Positions 34,968 to 44,591 of a DNA stretch of 44,678 nucleotides are shown piece after piece. The DNA comes from Fermentimonas sp. (GTDB lineage: Bacteria > Bacteroidota > Bacteroidia > Bacteroidales > Dysgonomonadaceae). A program made the translations under genes and the position numbers. The notes under the pieces were generated by a model. It did not search any database and was not told the origin of the DNA. It was given only the letters and a program-made list of their open reading frames with translations. Position 1 is the stretch's first letter. Every line of letters starts with the position of its first letter. The stretch covers positions 1-44,678 of the forward strand of contig JAQVXD010000021.1 in the NCBI GenBank assembly GCA_028709385.1, in the 5' to 3' direction.

Positions 34968-37043
34968 TTAGTTGTGAAGGTTTACTGAAAGTCCCATTTT
35001 AAAAATAAAAGGGTTTACCGGGTAACCGGGCAGAGAGAAATATTCCTGAGGTTTAATTACTCTTGAAGCAACATTGTACAGCATCACAAAAAAACGTGTC
35101 TGTTTAAGGTGCATATTCGCATAGACTGTTGAAATCGGGTAATTCCCAATCTCTTTTTCCTTTTGATTATAAAATTGAAGAAGTGCAGGTTCATATCCCT
35201 GTACATAATATTTGGTATGATAATGTGCATCAATACCAAACTGAAGCGTCAATTCGTTTACAATCTTAGTTTTCAGGTACATATTAGAGTACAGACTCAA
35301 TTCAGGCAGAGGAACAACATCCTGATTGCTTGATGTCTGATAAACTACCTGGTTATCCCAGTTAAATATTCCCAGACTGATATTCTGATCCACACGGGCG
35401 GTAAGTATCTGAATGTTTTCACTTTCCTGTGCAATATTTTTATTCTGATCAAAATAAATCCAGTTCTGAATATTTTCAACACTGGCACTTAATGTGGTAT
35501 TAGTAAAAGGAATAAATAGTTTACCCCCTAAATAAACTCTGCGGATATCTCCAAAATCGTGATTCCATTTGAAGTACTTTGAATAATAATTATTCTGTAA
35601 ATATTTAGGTCTTAAATTTTTAATATAGGCATCTGCTGACAAGATTACACGTTTTCCTGCTAAATTGAAGCCGGTCTCAGCATCCCCCATCGCTCTGAAT
35701 TCTCCAAGGTTCACACCAAGAACACCAAGATCGGCTCTTAAATTAAAAAGCAGATTATCTCCCTGTTGTTTGTTAAGAACACCACCAATTGTTACAGCAC
35801 TCTCCCTGTGTTGCAGCCTGTTTGTTCCAACAGTATCCCTCATAGAGTAATTCCGAAGATCATATTCTAAAAAAGCTGTCAGACCAAACTTTACCCACTC
35901 TTTGAATCCTTCGCGTAAACTGAGCGAAGCAGTGTTTTTAAAAGAAGTGTAATGAATACTGTCATCTACTGCTTCATTATAATATCTGTTAGCATAAAAA
36001 CGATCAATATTCTGCATCTGAACTCCATCAACATTTACATAGGCTGTATCATATGATAAAAAACGACGGAATTGTTGAGTGTATTGTGATGAGAAACCCA
36101 AACTTGCAACTGGAATAAATTCACCTGTGGCACGACTTAAGCTGTCTTTAGGAGTGTCTTTGTAACCAAGGTTGTACCTTCCTGAAATAAAAAAACGGTT
36201 GTTACCTACAGTATTCCAAGTATCTGTAAACTTAACAGGTATATCCCTGGGTGTAAAGCTCTGTTGTATTGATTCAGGGTCTGTGATGAATGTTTCATCT
36301 GTTATTCCACCGTTTTCAAAATTGCTGATCTTACCGAGATTCATAAACGCGTGACCTTCGAATCTGTCTGAAAGATAATTCCCAAAAAGCGAGAAATTAT
36401 TATGTTTTACTGATTGTGAATTATAAAAACCTCTTGCATTTAATAAATCTACATCAAGTCCGACATTCAAACTTTTTCCAAAGTTGGATGTCAGCCTTGC
36501 ACCAAACTGTTCTTCTCTTGTCTGCTTGTTTCCACTCCTTTGATAATCGAGCCTTGCATAAGGTACACGTGTGTTGACAAATAAAAGATCTTCCGCCTTT
36601 TTAAGATAAGATAGATATGGATTATTGAATACAAACTGTTCTGTTTCTGGTCTGTCGTTGAATATTTTCGAAATTGAGGGAGCTCCTAATGGTCCTAAAA
36701 AGCCCATAGCAACTGATTCGCCATCCGGAAGTGTAGTATGCTGGTAATTATGAAGAAGAGTATCTGAAAGCGCAGGGAAACGATCGCCGGTCCTGGTATC
36801 AATTGTCCATATAGTCATTTGAGCCAGTCTTTGCAACGAATCAGCCTCAGCTCCGTGATCATGGATGAGATGATCTATTTGATTACTTTGACCGATAGGC
36901 AATTGCGTTTCCTGTGGGACTATCAATGAACCATTCGTCACTTGGTTTCCAATTGAATCCGGCATTATTACACGGGCCTGAGGGTATAGAACTACTATAC
37001 AAAAAGACCATATAAAAACAGATATAAACAGCTTTTGCTTCAT
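34968..37043 (-). CDS. Putative outer-membrane porin (Porin_10-like)
   Basis: 691 aa from the ATG at 37043 (a TTG at 37052 would add three residues). A signal peptide (LFISVFIWSFCIVVLYPQA) is followed by about 80 hydrophilic residues. Next comes a conserved segment (MGFLGPLGAPSISKIFND) and then many alternating amphipathic strands rich in Tyr, Phe, Asn and Gly, as in a beta-barrel. The last strand ends FIFKMGLSVNLHN. This is the pattern of the Bacteroidota putative porin family. Specificity is unknown. The solute-binding protein gene follows in the same frame and strand. Confidence 0.85.
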   Translation of the reverse strand: MKQKLFISVFIWSFCIVVLYPQARVIMPDSIGNQVTNGSLIVPQETQLPIGQSNQIDHLIHDHGAEADSLQRLAQMTIWTIDTRTGDRFPALSDTLLHNYQHTTLPDGESVAMGFLGPLGAPSISKIFNDRPETEQFVFNNPYLSYLKKAEDLLFVNTRVPYARLDYQRSGNKQTREEQFGARLTSNFGKSLNVGLDVDLLNARGFYNSQSVKHNNFSLFGNYLSDRFEGHAFMNLGKISNFENGGITDETFITDPESIQQSFTPRDIPVKFTDTWNTVGNNRFFISGRYNLGYKDTPKDSLSRATGEFIPVASLGFSSQYTQQFRRFLSYDTAYVNVDGVQMQNIDRFYANRYYNEAVDDSIHYTSFKNTASLSLREGFKEWVKFGLTAFLEYDLRNYSMRDTVGTNRLQHRESAVTIGGVLNKQQGDNLLFNLRADLGVLGVNLGEFRAMGDAETGFNLAGKRVILSADAYIKNLRPKYLQNNYYSKYFKWNHDFGDIRRVYLGGKLFIPFTNTTLSASVENIQNWIYFDQNKNIAQESENIQILTARVDQNISLGIFNWDNQVVYQTSSNQDVVPLPELSLYSNMYLKTKIVNELTLQFGIDAHYHTKYYVQGYEPALLQFYNQKEKEIGNYPISTVYANMHLKQTRFFVMLYNVASRVIKPQEYFSLPGYPVNPFIFKMGLSVNLHN

Positions 37044-37196
37044 CGGATGCAAACTTACATAAAAAAACGTGAAGCTTAGTTAGTCGAATTCTTTTTTCTA
37101 TTGTTTTTGATAAATTTTAGGATGTTAATGAAAAACCTGCATTACTTTGCATTTAATTATAAAGCACAAAGTAATTCATGAAAAAAAACTACTTTT

Positions 37197-37229
37197 TTTG
37201 TTCTTAATAAAATAATTACATTAACTTTG
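37197..37229 (+). promoter_or_regulatory. Promoter of the histidine operon
   Basis: TTTG at 37197-37200 and TAACTTTG at 37222-37229 with a 21-base spacer give full -33/-7 agreement. The predicted start of transcription (about 37235) is roughly a dozen bases before the leader peptide ATG. Confidence 0.72.
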
Positions 37230-37247
37230 CGGCAATAAAACATCAAA

Positions 37248-37304
37248 ATGAAAGTAAAAGGGTTTCATCATCATCATTTTCAAACTTGCAGTCAGGCGAG
37301 ATGA
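37248..37304 (+). CDS. hisL: Histidine operon leader peptide
   Basis: 18-codon ORF whose peptide is MKVKGFHHHHFQTCSQAR, with four consecutive CAT histidine codons at 37266-37277. It starts about 12 bases after the predicted transcription start and stops 37 bases before a terminator hairpin and 107 bases before hisG. A run of His codons in a short ORF in front of a complete his operon is the signature of attenuation by ribosome stalling. The peptide itself need have no function. Too short for standard gene calling but strongly supported by position and codon content. Confidence 0.88.
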   Translation: MKVKGFHHHHFQTCSQAR

Positions 37305-37372
37305 GATAGATATGTACAAACCCGGTTTAAAATATTTATACACCCGTCTGAATCAATTCAGGCGGGTTTTTT
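37292..37372 (+). promoter_or_regulatory. His operon attenuator with antiterminator pairing
   Basis: The terminator is ACCCGTCTGAAT (37342-37353), a 2-base CA loop, ATTCAGGCGGGT (37356-37367) and a T run to 37372. TCAGGCG (37292-37298), within the end of the leader ORF, duplicates part of the right arm and can pair with CGTCTGA (37345-37351) in the left arm, allowing one G-U. A ribosome stalled at the His codons leaves 37292-37298 free, so the antiterminator forms. A ribosome reaching the stop codon covers it, so the terminator forms. A small palindrome AAACCCGGTTT lies between them. Confidence 0.85.
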
Positions 37373-37411
37373 GTTAATTATATAATAGGCAGAACAAAAA
37401 ATAAAAAAGAA

Positions 37412-38269
37412 GTGGAAAAGATAAAAATAGCTATCCAGAAAAGTGGCAGACTCAGTGAAAATTCAATTGAACTGCTGAAAGAGTGCGGAATAAAAGTTAC
37501 TAACGGAGACCGGAAATTGAAGACTGTAGCTTCAAATTTTCCTATGGAAGTACTTTTTCTTAGAGATGATGATATCCCACAGTACGTTGAACAAGGTGTG
37601 GCTGATCTTGGAATCCTCGGTGAAAATGAGGTTTGGGAACAGGATAAAAATGTGCAGATAGTAGAACAGCTGGGGTTCGGCAATTGTCGTTTATCACTGG
37701 CAATACCCAAAGATGATATTTATAGCGGAATTGACTATTTTGACGGTAAACGTGTAGCTACCAGTTACCCTAAAATACTTAGCAAGTTTTTCAGTGCCAA
37801 TGGAATTAAAGTTGATATAGAAGCTTTAGGGGGAAGTGTCGAAATTGCCACCAGTATTGGTCTGGCTGATGGTATTTTTGATATTGTAAGTACAGGCAGC
37901 ACTTTAATCATGAATGGATTAAAAGAGGTGGAAACAGTAATTAAAAGTCAAGCTGTACTTATCAGTAACAAAAACCTGACTCCTGTAAAAAAACAACTCC
38001 TTGAAAAAATGCTGTTTCGTATCAAGGCATATAAAAACGGAAAAGGGAAAAAATATGTTCTGCTGAATGCTCCTAATGAGGTTATTCCAGACATTGTGAA
38101 ATTATTACCGGGTATGCGTTCTCCAAGTATTTTACCATTAGCAGACGAGGGATGGAGTAGTGTCCATTCTGTTATTAACGACGATGATTTCTGGGATGTA
38201 ATTGATGAACTTAAACGCCATGGTGCGGAAGGGATACTTGTAGTTCCAATTGAAAAAATGATATTATAG
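37412..38269 (+). CDS. hisG: ATP phosphoribosyltransferase, long form
   Basis: First enzyme of histidine synthesis: ATP plus PRPP to phosphoribosyl-ATP. 285 aa with a GTG start at 37412; no ATG is available before the conserved IAIQKSGRLSENS. The catalytic part has LGILGENEVWEQD and the PRPP-binding loop GIFDIVSTGSTLIMNG near 155-170. A C-terminal domain of about 70 residues (from about 215) is the histidine-binding regulatory domain of long HisG, so no HisZ partner is needed and feedback inhibition is expected. It is the first structural gene after the attenuator. Confidence 0.96.
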   Translation: MEKIKIAIQKSGRLSENSIELLKECGIKVTNGDRKLKTVASNFPMEVLFLRDDDIPQYVEQGVADLGILGENEVWEQDKNVQIVEQLGFGNCRLSLAIPKDDIYSGIDYFDGKRVATSYPKILSKFFSANGIKVDIEALGGSVEIATSIGLADGIFDIVSTGSTLIMNGLKEVETVIKSQAVLISNKNLTPVKKQLLEKMLFRIKAYKNGKGKKYVLLNAPNEVIPDIVKLLPGMRSPSILPLADEGWSSVHSVINDDDFWDVIDELKRHGAEGILVVPIEKMIL

Positions 38270-38294
38270 ATCAAATTTCAGATTAATAAAAAAA

Positions 38295-39620
38295 ATGAAA
38301 ACCATTTCAAATCCTTCTCCATCAAAATGGAGAAAACTAACCGAGAGACCGATGATTAAGCAGCAAAAGCTTATGAGTACGGTCGAAAAAATATTCTATG
38401 ACATACACAGGAAAGGTGATAAAGCTGTACTAACCTATAGCAAAAAATTCGACTTTCCGGATCAGGATTCATTTGTTGTCAGTAGTGAAACAATTGAAAA
38501 GGCATCTGATTTGGTATCGGAGCGTCTTAAACAGTCTATCGAACTGGCAGCTAAAAACATAGAGACATTCCACAAGTCACATATAGAAGAAATAGTTAAG
38601 GTGGAAACAGCTCCCGGAGTTGTTTGCTGGCGTGAGTCCAGACCTATCGAACGCATCGGGATATATGTACCGGGTGGCTCTGCCCCACTCTTTTCTACAG
38701 TTTTAATGCTTGCAGTACCTGCAATGATTGCAGGGTGCCACGAGATAGTTTTATGTACACCACCGGATTCTGAGGGTAATATCGATCCAGCTATTCTTTA
38801 TACAGCAAAACTTGCAGGTGTCACAAAAATATTTGCCTTAGGAGGAATTCAGGCAATCGGAGCAATGACTTTCGGAACTGAAACTGTACCTAAAGTAGAT
38901 AAGATATTTGGCCCGGGCAATCAATATGTAATGGCTGCAAAACGTTCTGCACAATATTATGGTGTCGCGATAGATATGCCGGCAGGTCCGAGTGAAGTGC
39001 TGGTTATTGCTGATCAGACATGCAACCCTTCATTTGTGGCTGCAGATCTGCTGTCTCAGGCTGAGCACGGACCGGACAGTCAGGTTATCCTGCTTTCTTG
39101 CAATAAAAAAATAATTAAAGAGGTTAACAGGGAGATTGACAACCAGCTTGCAGCGTTACCACGACAGGATATTGCTGCATTGGCACTCAAGAACAGTAAA
39201 GCAATCCTATTCAAAGACATCGACGAGTGCATGGCCTTCAGCAATATGTATGCTCCTGAACATCTCATTCTGGCAGTAGAAAACCCGGCACTGGTCAGTC
39301 GTGATGTAATAAATGCAGGATCAGTTTTTCTTGGAAACTGGAGTTGCGAAAGTGCAGGTGATTACGCAAGCGGCACAAACCACACATTGCCGACAAGTGG
39401 TTTTGCTAAATCTTTCAGCGGTGTATCGCTTGACAGTTTCATAAAAAAGATCACATTTCAACAGCTAAGCGAGGAGGGAATCATAAGTATAGGTAATGCC
39501 GTAGAAACAATGGCAGAAGCTGAAAAACTATACGCACATAAGAATGCAATGACGCTTCGCCAGGGTGCAGTTGCCGGAAAACATTTACAAAACATTGAAG
39601 ATAAGAATGAGGAAGTTTGA
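38295..39620 (+). CDS. hisD: Histidinol dehydrogenase
   Basis: Zinc enzyme of 441 aa that oxidises L-histidinol to histidine in two NAD-dependent steps, the end of the pathway. Conserved blocks include YVPGGSAPLFSTVLM, FGPGNQYVMAAKR, DMPAGPSEVLVIAD, the zinc-site LLSQAEHGPDSQ and catalytic MYAPEHL. The C-terminal GVSLDSFIKKITFQQLS is also typical. Length is normal. Its end overlaps the hisC start by 14 bases. Confidence 0.97.
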   Translation: MKTISNPSPSKWRKLTERPMIKQQKLMSTVEKIFYDIHRKGDKAVLTYSKKFDFPDQDSFVVSSETIEKASDLVSERLKQSIELAAKNIETFHKSHIEEIVKVETAPGVVCWRESRPIERIGIYVPGGSAPLFSTVLMLAVPAMIAGCHEIVLCTPPDSEGNIDPAILYTAKLAGVTKIFALGGIQAIGAMTFGTETVPKVDKIFGPGNQYVMAAKRSAQYYGVAIDMPAGPSEVLVIADQTCNPSFVAADLLSQAEHGPDSQVILLSCNKKIIKEVNREIDNQLAALPRQDIAALALKNSKAILFKDIDECMAFSNMYAPEHLILAVENPALVSRDVINAGSVFLGNWSCESAGDYASGTNHTLPTSGFAKSFSGVSLDSFIKKITFQQLSEEGIISIGNAVETMAEAEKLYAHKNAMTLRQGAVAGKHLQNIEDKNEEV

Positions 39621-40629
39621 TTTGCGGTCATTTGTACGTCCTAATATTTGGGCATTAAAACCATACTCAAGTGCACGTGACGAGTTTTGGGGAGATGATG
39701 GAATATTCCTTGATGCCAACGAAAATCCTTTCGGAAAAAAGAATCGTTATCCTGATCCTCATCAGCGAAAACTAAAAAAGGCTCTGTCTGAAATTAAAGG
39801 GGTTCCGGTTGAAAATATTTGCATCGGAAATGGCAGTGATGAGATAATCGATTTGGTTTACCGAATTTTCTGCGAACCGCAAAAAGATAGCGTAATCATT
39901 TGTCCTCCCACCTACGGAATGTATGAAGTATCCGCCAATATCAACAACGTTAATATTATCAGAGTACCATTAAACAGCGATTTTGAATTAAAAATTGATG
40001 AGATTCTCTCACACAATGCAAAATGTCTTTTTCTATGCTCTCCCAATAATCCCACTGGAAATAGCCTGAAGAATGTAGAAAAGCTGTTGAACGAATACAA
40101 CGGGATTATTATTGTTGATGAGGCTTATATAGATTTCAGCGACCAGCCGGGATTTATAAGCAGATTATCTGAATTCCCCAACTTAATCATAATGCAAACC
40201 TTCAGCAAAGCATGGGCTTTGGCAAGTGCACGTGTCGGAATTGCCTATGCAGGTGCAGATATAATTAAGTTAATGGATAAAACCAAGCCTCCGTATAACG
40301 TTAGTAAATTCAATCAGGAAGAGGCATTAAATGCTTTATCAAAACCCCTTAAATTTCAGCAGCGTCTTGATGTAATATTAGAACAACGTGATCTGCTTAT
40401 TAAGGAATTTGAATTACTTTCTGTAATAAAAAAGATATATCCGACAGATGCCAATTTTATACTTGTCAAGGTCAAAGATGCCGATAAATTATATAACTAC
40501 CTGGTATCAAAAAAGCTGATTGTCAGAAACAGAAGCTCTGTTGTAGCAGACTGTATCCGAATCACTGTTGGCACACCTAAAGAAAATGAGGCTCTTGTTG
40601 ATGCACTAAAGGACTATAAAGAAGATTGA
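39607..40629 (+). CDS. hisC: Histidinol-phosphate aminotransferase
   Basis: PLP-dependent aminotransferase of fold type I, 340 aa, making histidinol phosphate from imidazole-acetol phosphate and glutamate. It contains LDANENPFG (35-43), IGNGSDEII (73-81), CSPNNPTGN (144-152), the VDEAYIDF motif and the PLP lysine K201 in QTFSKAWALASAR. I place the start at the ATG 39607; an in-frame GTG at 39565 would overlap hisD by 56 bases. The overlap of the ATG start with hisD implies coupled translation. Confidence 0.95.
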   Translation: MRKFDLRSFVRPNIWALKPYSSARDEFWGDDGIFLDANENPFGKKNRYPDPHQRKLKKALSEIKGVPVENICIGNGSDEIIDLVYRIFCEPQKDSVIICPPTYGMYEVSANINNVNIIRVPLNSDFELKIDEILSHNAKCLFLCSPNNPTGNSLKNVEKLLNEYNGIIIVDEAYIDFSDQPGFISRLSEFPNLIIMQTFSKAWALASARVGIAYAGADIIKLMDKTKPPYNVSKFNQEEALNALSKPLKFQQRLDVILEQRDLLIKEFELLSVIKKIYPTDANFILVKVKDADKLYNYLVSKKLIVRNRSSVVADCIRITVGTPKENEALVDALKDYKED

Positions 40630-40649
40630 AAATTCATTTATAATTAAAT

Positions 40650-41738
40650 ATGAAGAAAGTACTTTTTATTGATCGTGACGGAACACTGATTATTGAACCA
40701 GAGGATGAACAGATTGACAGTCTGGAGAAATTAGAGTTCTATCCCGGTGTATTTCAATATCTGTCGCGTATAGCAGGTGAACTGGATTATGAACTTGTAA
40801 TGGTAAGTAATCAGGATGGTTTGGGAACTTCATCTTTTCCGGAAGATACATTTTGGCCTGCACAAAATAAGATTTTAGAAGCATTCGAGAATGAAGGTGT
40901 AGTATTTAGTGATATTCTGATTGACAGATCCTTCCCAAAAGATAATTTACCCTCAAGAAAACCGGGTACAGCTATGCTCAAACATTATCTTAAAGGTGAT
41001 TATGACTTAGAGAACTCTTATGTTATAGGCGACAGACTAACAGATGTGCAACTGGCTGAAAATATGGGATGTAAATCAATATTATTGAGTAATGCTTCAG
41101 ATTCAAAAGCAACACTTACAACTACTGATTGGGAGGAGGTCTACCGATTTCTAAAATCTCAACCAAGAGAAGGATCTGTTTTCCGTAAGACTTCAGAAAC
41201 TGAAATTACTGTAAAGCTGAACATTGACGGAAAAGGCAAGAGTGAAATTTCAACAGGACTGGGTTTCTTTGATCACATGCTTGAACAGATTGCCCGACAT
41301 GCTAATGTGGATCTGAAAATTATTGTGAAAGGTGATCTGCATATCGATGAGCATCATACCATAGAAGATGTGGGTATTGCCCTAGGCAACGCTTTTATTC
41401 AGGCACTCGGTAAAAAGAAAGGAATTGAGAGGTATGGTTTTATGCTGCCTATGGACGACTGTCTTGCACAGGTTGCCATCGACTTTGGAGGACGACCCTG
41501 GCTGATGTGGGACGTTGAATTCAATCGAGAGTTTATTGGTGACATGCCTACTGAGATGTTTATGCATTTCTTTAAGTCTTTCAGTGATAATGCAAAATGC
41601 AACCTTAACATTAAGGCGGAAGGCGAAAATGAGCATCACAAAATTGAGGCAATTTTCAAAGCATTTGCACGAGCCATTAAAATGGCTGTTAAAAAGGGTG
41701 ACGGAACAGGTATCCCGAGCACTAAAGGGACATTATAA
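40650..41738 (+). CDS. hisB: Bifunctional histidinol-phosphatase / imidazoleglycerol-phosphate dehydratase
   Basis: Fusion enzyme of 362 aa. The N-terminal HAD domain (about 1-165) with FIDRDGTL (nucleophile D8, acid D10) and [16 protein letters not shown] is histidinol-phosphate phosphatase. The C-terminal domain (about 170-362) with [15 protein letters not shown], the [14 protein letters not shown] manganese site and the later [16 protein letters not shown] block is IGP dehydratase. The order matches the E. coli fusion. It catalyses two non-consecutive steps, before and after HisC. It lies 20 bases after hisC. Confidence 0.97.
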   Translation: MKKVLFIDRDGTLIIEPEDEQIDSLEKLEFYPGVFQYLSRIAGELDYELVMVSNQDGLGTSSFPEDTFWPAQNKILEAFENEGVVFSDILIDRSFPKDNLPSRKPGTAMLKHYLKGDYDLENSYVIGDRLTDVQLAENMGCKSILLSNASDSKATLTTTDWEEVYRFLKSQPREGSVFRKTSETEITVKLNIDGKGKSEISTGLGFFDHMLEQIARHANVDLKIIVKGDLHIDEHHTIEDVGIALGNAFIQALGKKKGIERYGFMLPMDDCLAQVAIDFGGRPWLMWDVEFNREFIGDMPTEMFMHFFKSFSDNAKCNLNIKAEGENEHHKIEAIFKAFARAIKMAVKKGDGTGIPSTKGTL

Positions 41739-41770
41739 AAAGTCATATCAGCCACTAATCTGTAAATACA

Positions 41771-42349
41771 ATGGTTGCAATTATTGAATACAATGCAGGA
41801 AATATAACCTCAGTAAAGAATGCAGTTGAACGACTTGGTTACTCTTGTATGATTACAGGCAATATTGAAGAAATTCAAAAAGCAGACAAAGTAATTTTTC
41901 CAGGTGTAGGTGAAGCTAAATCAGCTATGAAATATCTGAATGATAACGGATTAAGTGACGTTATTAAATCTCTTCTTCAACCGACTCTCGGAATATGCTT
42001 AGGTCTTCAGCTGATGTGCCTTCACTCAGAAGAGGGAGATACTGAATGTCTCAAAATATTCAATGCAGTAGTTAAAAAATTCCCTGCAGATGATATTGTA
42101 CCTCATTTGGGCTGGAACAATATTTACAATGTCTCCGGTCCACTGTTTGATGGTTTCAACAAAGATGAAGCTGTTTATTTTCTTCACAGTTATTATGCAG
42201 GTATATGCGACCAAACCACTGCAAAGTGCAACTACATTTTGCCATTCAGTGCAGCGATGAGAAAAGACAATTTTTATGCTACCCAGTTTCATCCTGAAAA
42301 ATCAGGTGACGCCGGGGAATTAATTTTAAAAAACTTCCTGGAATTATAG
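41771..42349 (+). CDS. hisH: Imidazole glycerol phosphate synthase, glutaminase subunit
   Basis: Class I glutamine amidotransferase, 192 aa, which feeds ammonia to HisF. The nucleophile C76 is in [10 protein letters not shown]; the His-Glu pair is in [10 protein letters not shown] near the C-terminus. VPHLGWNNI and YFLHSYY are further HisH motifs. The N-terminus [20 protein letters not shown] is the family start. It sits 32 bases after hisB and 7 bases before hisA. Confidence 0.96.
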   Translation: MVAIIEYNAGNITSVKNAVERLGYSCMITGNIEEIQKADKVIFPGVGEAKSAMKYLNDNGLSDVIKSLLQPTLGICLGLQLMCLHSEEGDTECLKIFNAVVKKFPADDIVPHLGWNNIYNVSGPLFDGFNKDEAVYFLHSYYAGICDQTTAKCNYILPFSAAMRKDNFYATQFHPEKSGDAGELILKNFLEL

Positions 42350-42356
42350 TGTTATT

Positions 42357-43088
42357 ATGAGAATTATTCCTGCTATTGATATTATTGACGGAAAGTGTGT
42401 AAGGTTAACTAAAGGAGATTACAGCACACAAAAAACATATAATGAAAATCCCCTTGAGGTTGCAAAGGAGTTTGAAGCAAACGGTATTCAATATCTTCAT
42501 CTTGTAGATCTTGACGGAGCTAAATCAAATCATATAGTGAATCATCGGATTTTAAATGAAATTGCTTCCAAAACTTCACTAAACATAGATTTTGGAGGAG
42601 GAATTAAATCAGATGAAGATATAAAAATAGCCTTCGAAAATGGAGCTAAACAGATTACAGGAGGTAGTATAGCTATTCTTAATCCGCAACTCTTCAATGA
42701 TTGGCTTTCAAAATACGGACCAGATAAAATTATTTTGGGAGCTGACAGTTATAACCGAAAAATAGCTACTCACGGATGGCAAAAGGAGTCTGAAGTTGAT
42801 GTCGTTGACTTTATATCAGACTATGAGCAGAAAGGGATCAAGCTGGTTATTTGCACCGATATCTCTAAAGATGGTATGCTGCAGGGACCTTCAACTGAAC
42901 TATACAAAGAGATCCTTTCCAAGACCCCTGTTTCGTTAATTGCAAGCGGGGGTGTAACAACTATCAGCGACCTCAACTTACTTCAGCAAATAGGCTGTGA
43001 AGGGGCCATAATAGGTAAAGCAATTTATGAAGGTAATATCAGTCTGAACGAACTAAGAGAATTTAATTTAAGTCAGAATAAAGAATAA
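42357..43088 (+). CDS. hisA: ProFAR isomerase (HisA)
   Basis: A (beta/alpha)8-barrel isomerase of 243 aa, converting ProFAR to PRFAR. The catalytic aspartates are in [14 protein letters not shown] (D8) and in [16 protein letters not shown] near 170. Phosphate-binding loops are [13 protein letters not shown] and [11 protein letters not shown]. Its resemblance to HisF reflects the known half-barrel ancestry. It is immediately followed by hisF after 62 bases of AT-rich DNA, in which I see no terminator. Confidence 0.96.
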   Translation: MRIIPAIDIIDGKCVRLTKGDYSTQKTYNENPLEVAKEFEANGIQYLHLVDLDGAKSNHIVNHRILNEIASKTSLNIDFGGGIKSDEDIKIAFENGAKQITGGSIAILNPQLFNDWLSKYGPDKIILGADSYNRKIATHGWQKESEVDVVDFISDYEQKGIKLVICTDISKDGMLQGPSTELYKEILSKTPVSLIASGGVTTISDLNLLQQIGCEGAIIGKAIYEGNISLNELREFNLSQNKE

Positions 43089-43150
43089 TTAAAAACGCAA
43101 TAGAGCTGAAATCCTTACATTAAAATATTAAAAGCCTAAACTATATTAAA

Positions 43151-43906
43151 ATGCTAAAAAAGAGAATCATACCCTGCCTCGATATAAAAAAAGGCCGCAC
43201 CGTAAAAGGAGTAAATTTTGTTGGCCTACGTGATGCCGGAGATGCAGTTGAACTTGCTAAAAGATATGTGACTGAAGGTGCTGATGAGTTGGTTTTTCTT
43301 GATATAACGGCTACTATCGAAAACAGGAAAACTCTTACAGACCTTGTTGAAAAGGTAGCAAAGGAAATAAATATACCTTTCACTGTAGGAGGCGGCATAA
43401 AATCTGTCAACGATGCCCGTGCAATCATAAAAGCAGGAGCAGATAAAGTCAGCATTAACACATCTGCAGTGGAGAGACCCGAACTGATAACTGAAATTGC
43501 CGATCAGTTTGGCAGTCAGTGCGTCGTCCTTGCAATCGACACTAAAAAGGAATCAAACGGTGAATGGAAAGTTTATGTTCACGGAGGCAGAACAGCTACT
43601 TCATTGTCTGCTACCGAATGGGCAAAAGAGGGTGAAAGATTAGGTGCAGGAGAAATACTACTGACTTCAATGGATAACGACGGCACTAAAGGCGGTTTCG
43701 ATATTGAGGTCACACGCACTGTTTGTGATGCTGTGAATATCCCAGTAATTGCTTCAGGAGGAGCAGGAACAATGCAACATTTTGCAGAAGTTTTCAAACA
43801 TACAAAAGCAAGTGCAGCACTCGGCGCATCGGTCTTTCATTTTGGAGAGATTCACATTCCTGAATTAAAACAATATTTAAAAGAACAAAATATAGAAATA
43901 CGATGA
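43151..43906 (+). CDS. hisF: Imidazole glycerol phosphate synthase, cyclase subunit
   Basis: A (beta/alpha)8-barrel cyclase, 251 aa, that with HisH turns PRFAR and ammonia into IGP and AICAR. Catalytic D11 is in [16 protein letters not shown], and the second aspartate is in [15 protein letters not shown] near 176. The loops [13 protein letters not shown] and [12 protein letters not shown] bind the two phosphates. The stop overlaps the next start by four bases (ATGA). Confidence 0.97.
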   Translation: MLKKRIIPCLDIKKGRTVKGVNFVGLRDAGDAVELAKRYVTEGADELVFLDITATIENRKTLTDLVEKVAKEINIPFTVGGGIKSVNDARAIIKAGADKVSINTSAVERPELITEIADQFGSQCVVLAIDTKKESNGEWKVYVHGGRTATSLSATEWAKEGERLGAGEILLTSMDNDGTKGGFDIEVTRTVCDAVNIPVIASGGAGTMQHFAEVFKHTKASAALGASVFHFGEIHIPELKQYLKEQNIEIR

Positions 43907-44496
43907 AAGTAAATTTTAATAAGAGTGACGGTTTAGTTCCGGTGATTGTACAACATACTAACACTTTGCAAGTACTTATGCTGGGCTATATGAATGAGGA
44001 AGCATTAGAAAAGACAAAGAATGATGGAAAGGTTACATTCTTCAGCAGGAGTAAAAACAGATTATGGACTAAAGGCGAAACTTCAGGTAATCACCTGATA
44101 GTTGATGAAATAAGTGTAGATTGTGATAATGATACACTACTGATAAAAGCTATACCACTCGGACCCACCTGCCACACAGGCAAAATATCATGTTTCGATG
44201 GCGAGAAATCTACTTCAAAGGGCTTTTTATATGAACTTGAGAAAGTTATTGAACAGCGGATTACTGACAAATCGGAAGGTTCCTATACAGCACAACTTTT
44301 CAGTAAAGGTGTTAATAAAGTAGCTCAGAAAGTTGGTGAAGAGGCAGTTGAACTTGTTATTGAATCAATGGACAACAATCTCGACCTTTTTAAAAATGAA
44401 GCAGCCGATCTGCTGTACCACTTCCTGATACTACTGAAAACGAGGGATCAGCGTCTGGAAGATATTGAAGAGGTATTATCAGAAAGACATAAATAG
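43903..44496 (+). CDS. hisI: Bifunctional phosphoribosyl-AMP cyclohydrolase / phosphoribosyl-ATP pyrophosphatase
   Basis: HisIE fusion of 197 aa, catalysing the second and third steps. The N-terminal cyclohydrolase (about 1-105) has [29 protein letters not shown] and the metal-binding DCDNDTLL and PTCHTG stretches. The C-terminal pyrophosphatase (about 108-197) has [20 protein letters not shown] and [13 protein letters not shown] with its acidic metal ligands. It is the last gene of the operon and is followed by a terminator hairpin after five bases. Confidence 0.96.
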   Translation: MKVNFNKSDGLVPVIVQHTNTLQVLMLGYMNEEALEKTKNDGKVTFFSRSKNRLWTKGETSGNHLIVDEISVDCDNDTLLIKAIPLGPTCHTGKISCFDGEKSTSKGFLYELEKVIEQRITDKSEGSYTAQLFSKGVNKVAQKVGEEAVELVIESMDNNLDLFKNEAADLLYHFLILLKTRDQRLEDIEEVLSERHK

Positions 44497-44501
44497 TTGA
44501 A

Positions 44502-44538
44502 AAAAAGGGCGATTCCACTATGTGAGATCACCCTTTTT
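44502..44538 (+). terminator. Terminator of the histidine operon
   Basis: AAAAAGGGCGAT (44502-44513) pairs with ATCACCCTTTTT (44527-44538) with one C-A mismatch and a 13-base loop. The T run on the right arm gives an intrinsic terminator just past the hisIE stop; the A run makes it usable in both directions. Confidence 0.7.
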
Positions 44539-44552
44539 AATTATCAACTAAA

Positions 44553-44577
44553 TGTCTCGTCCTACAATACCGTTACA
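44553..44577 (+). repeat. Possible left end of an IS3-like insertion sequence
   Basis: A stretch beginning TGTCTCGTCCTACAATACCG, with the 5'-TG typical of IS3-family ends, lies 14 bases beyond the his terminator and 39 bases before the transposase-like ORF. The right end is outside the window, so the inverted repeat cannot be checked. Confidence 0.4.
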
Positions 44578-44591
44578 TAAAAAAAGAACTT

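Noticed and set aside
37317..37328. AAACCCGGTTT palindrome as the his terminator
   Set aside because: The stem is too short and has no T run; the true terminator is 37342-37372. It may be a minor pairing in the leader.
39565..39606. GTG start giving hisC a 56-base overlap with hisD
   Set aside because: The added residues match nothing in HisC; the ATG at 39607 gives the usual N-terminus.
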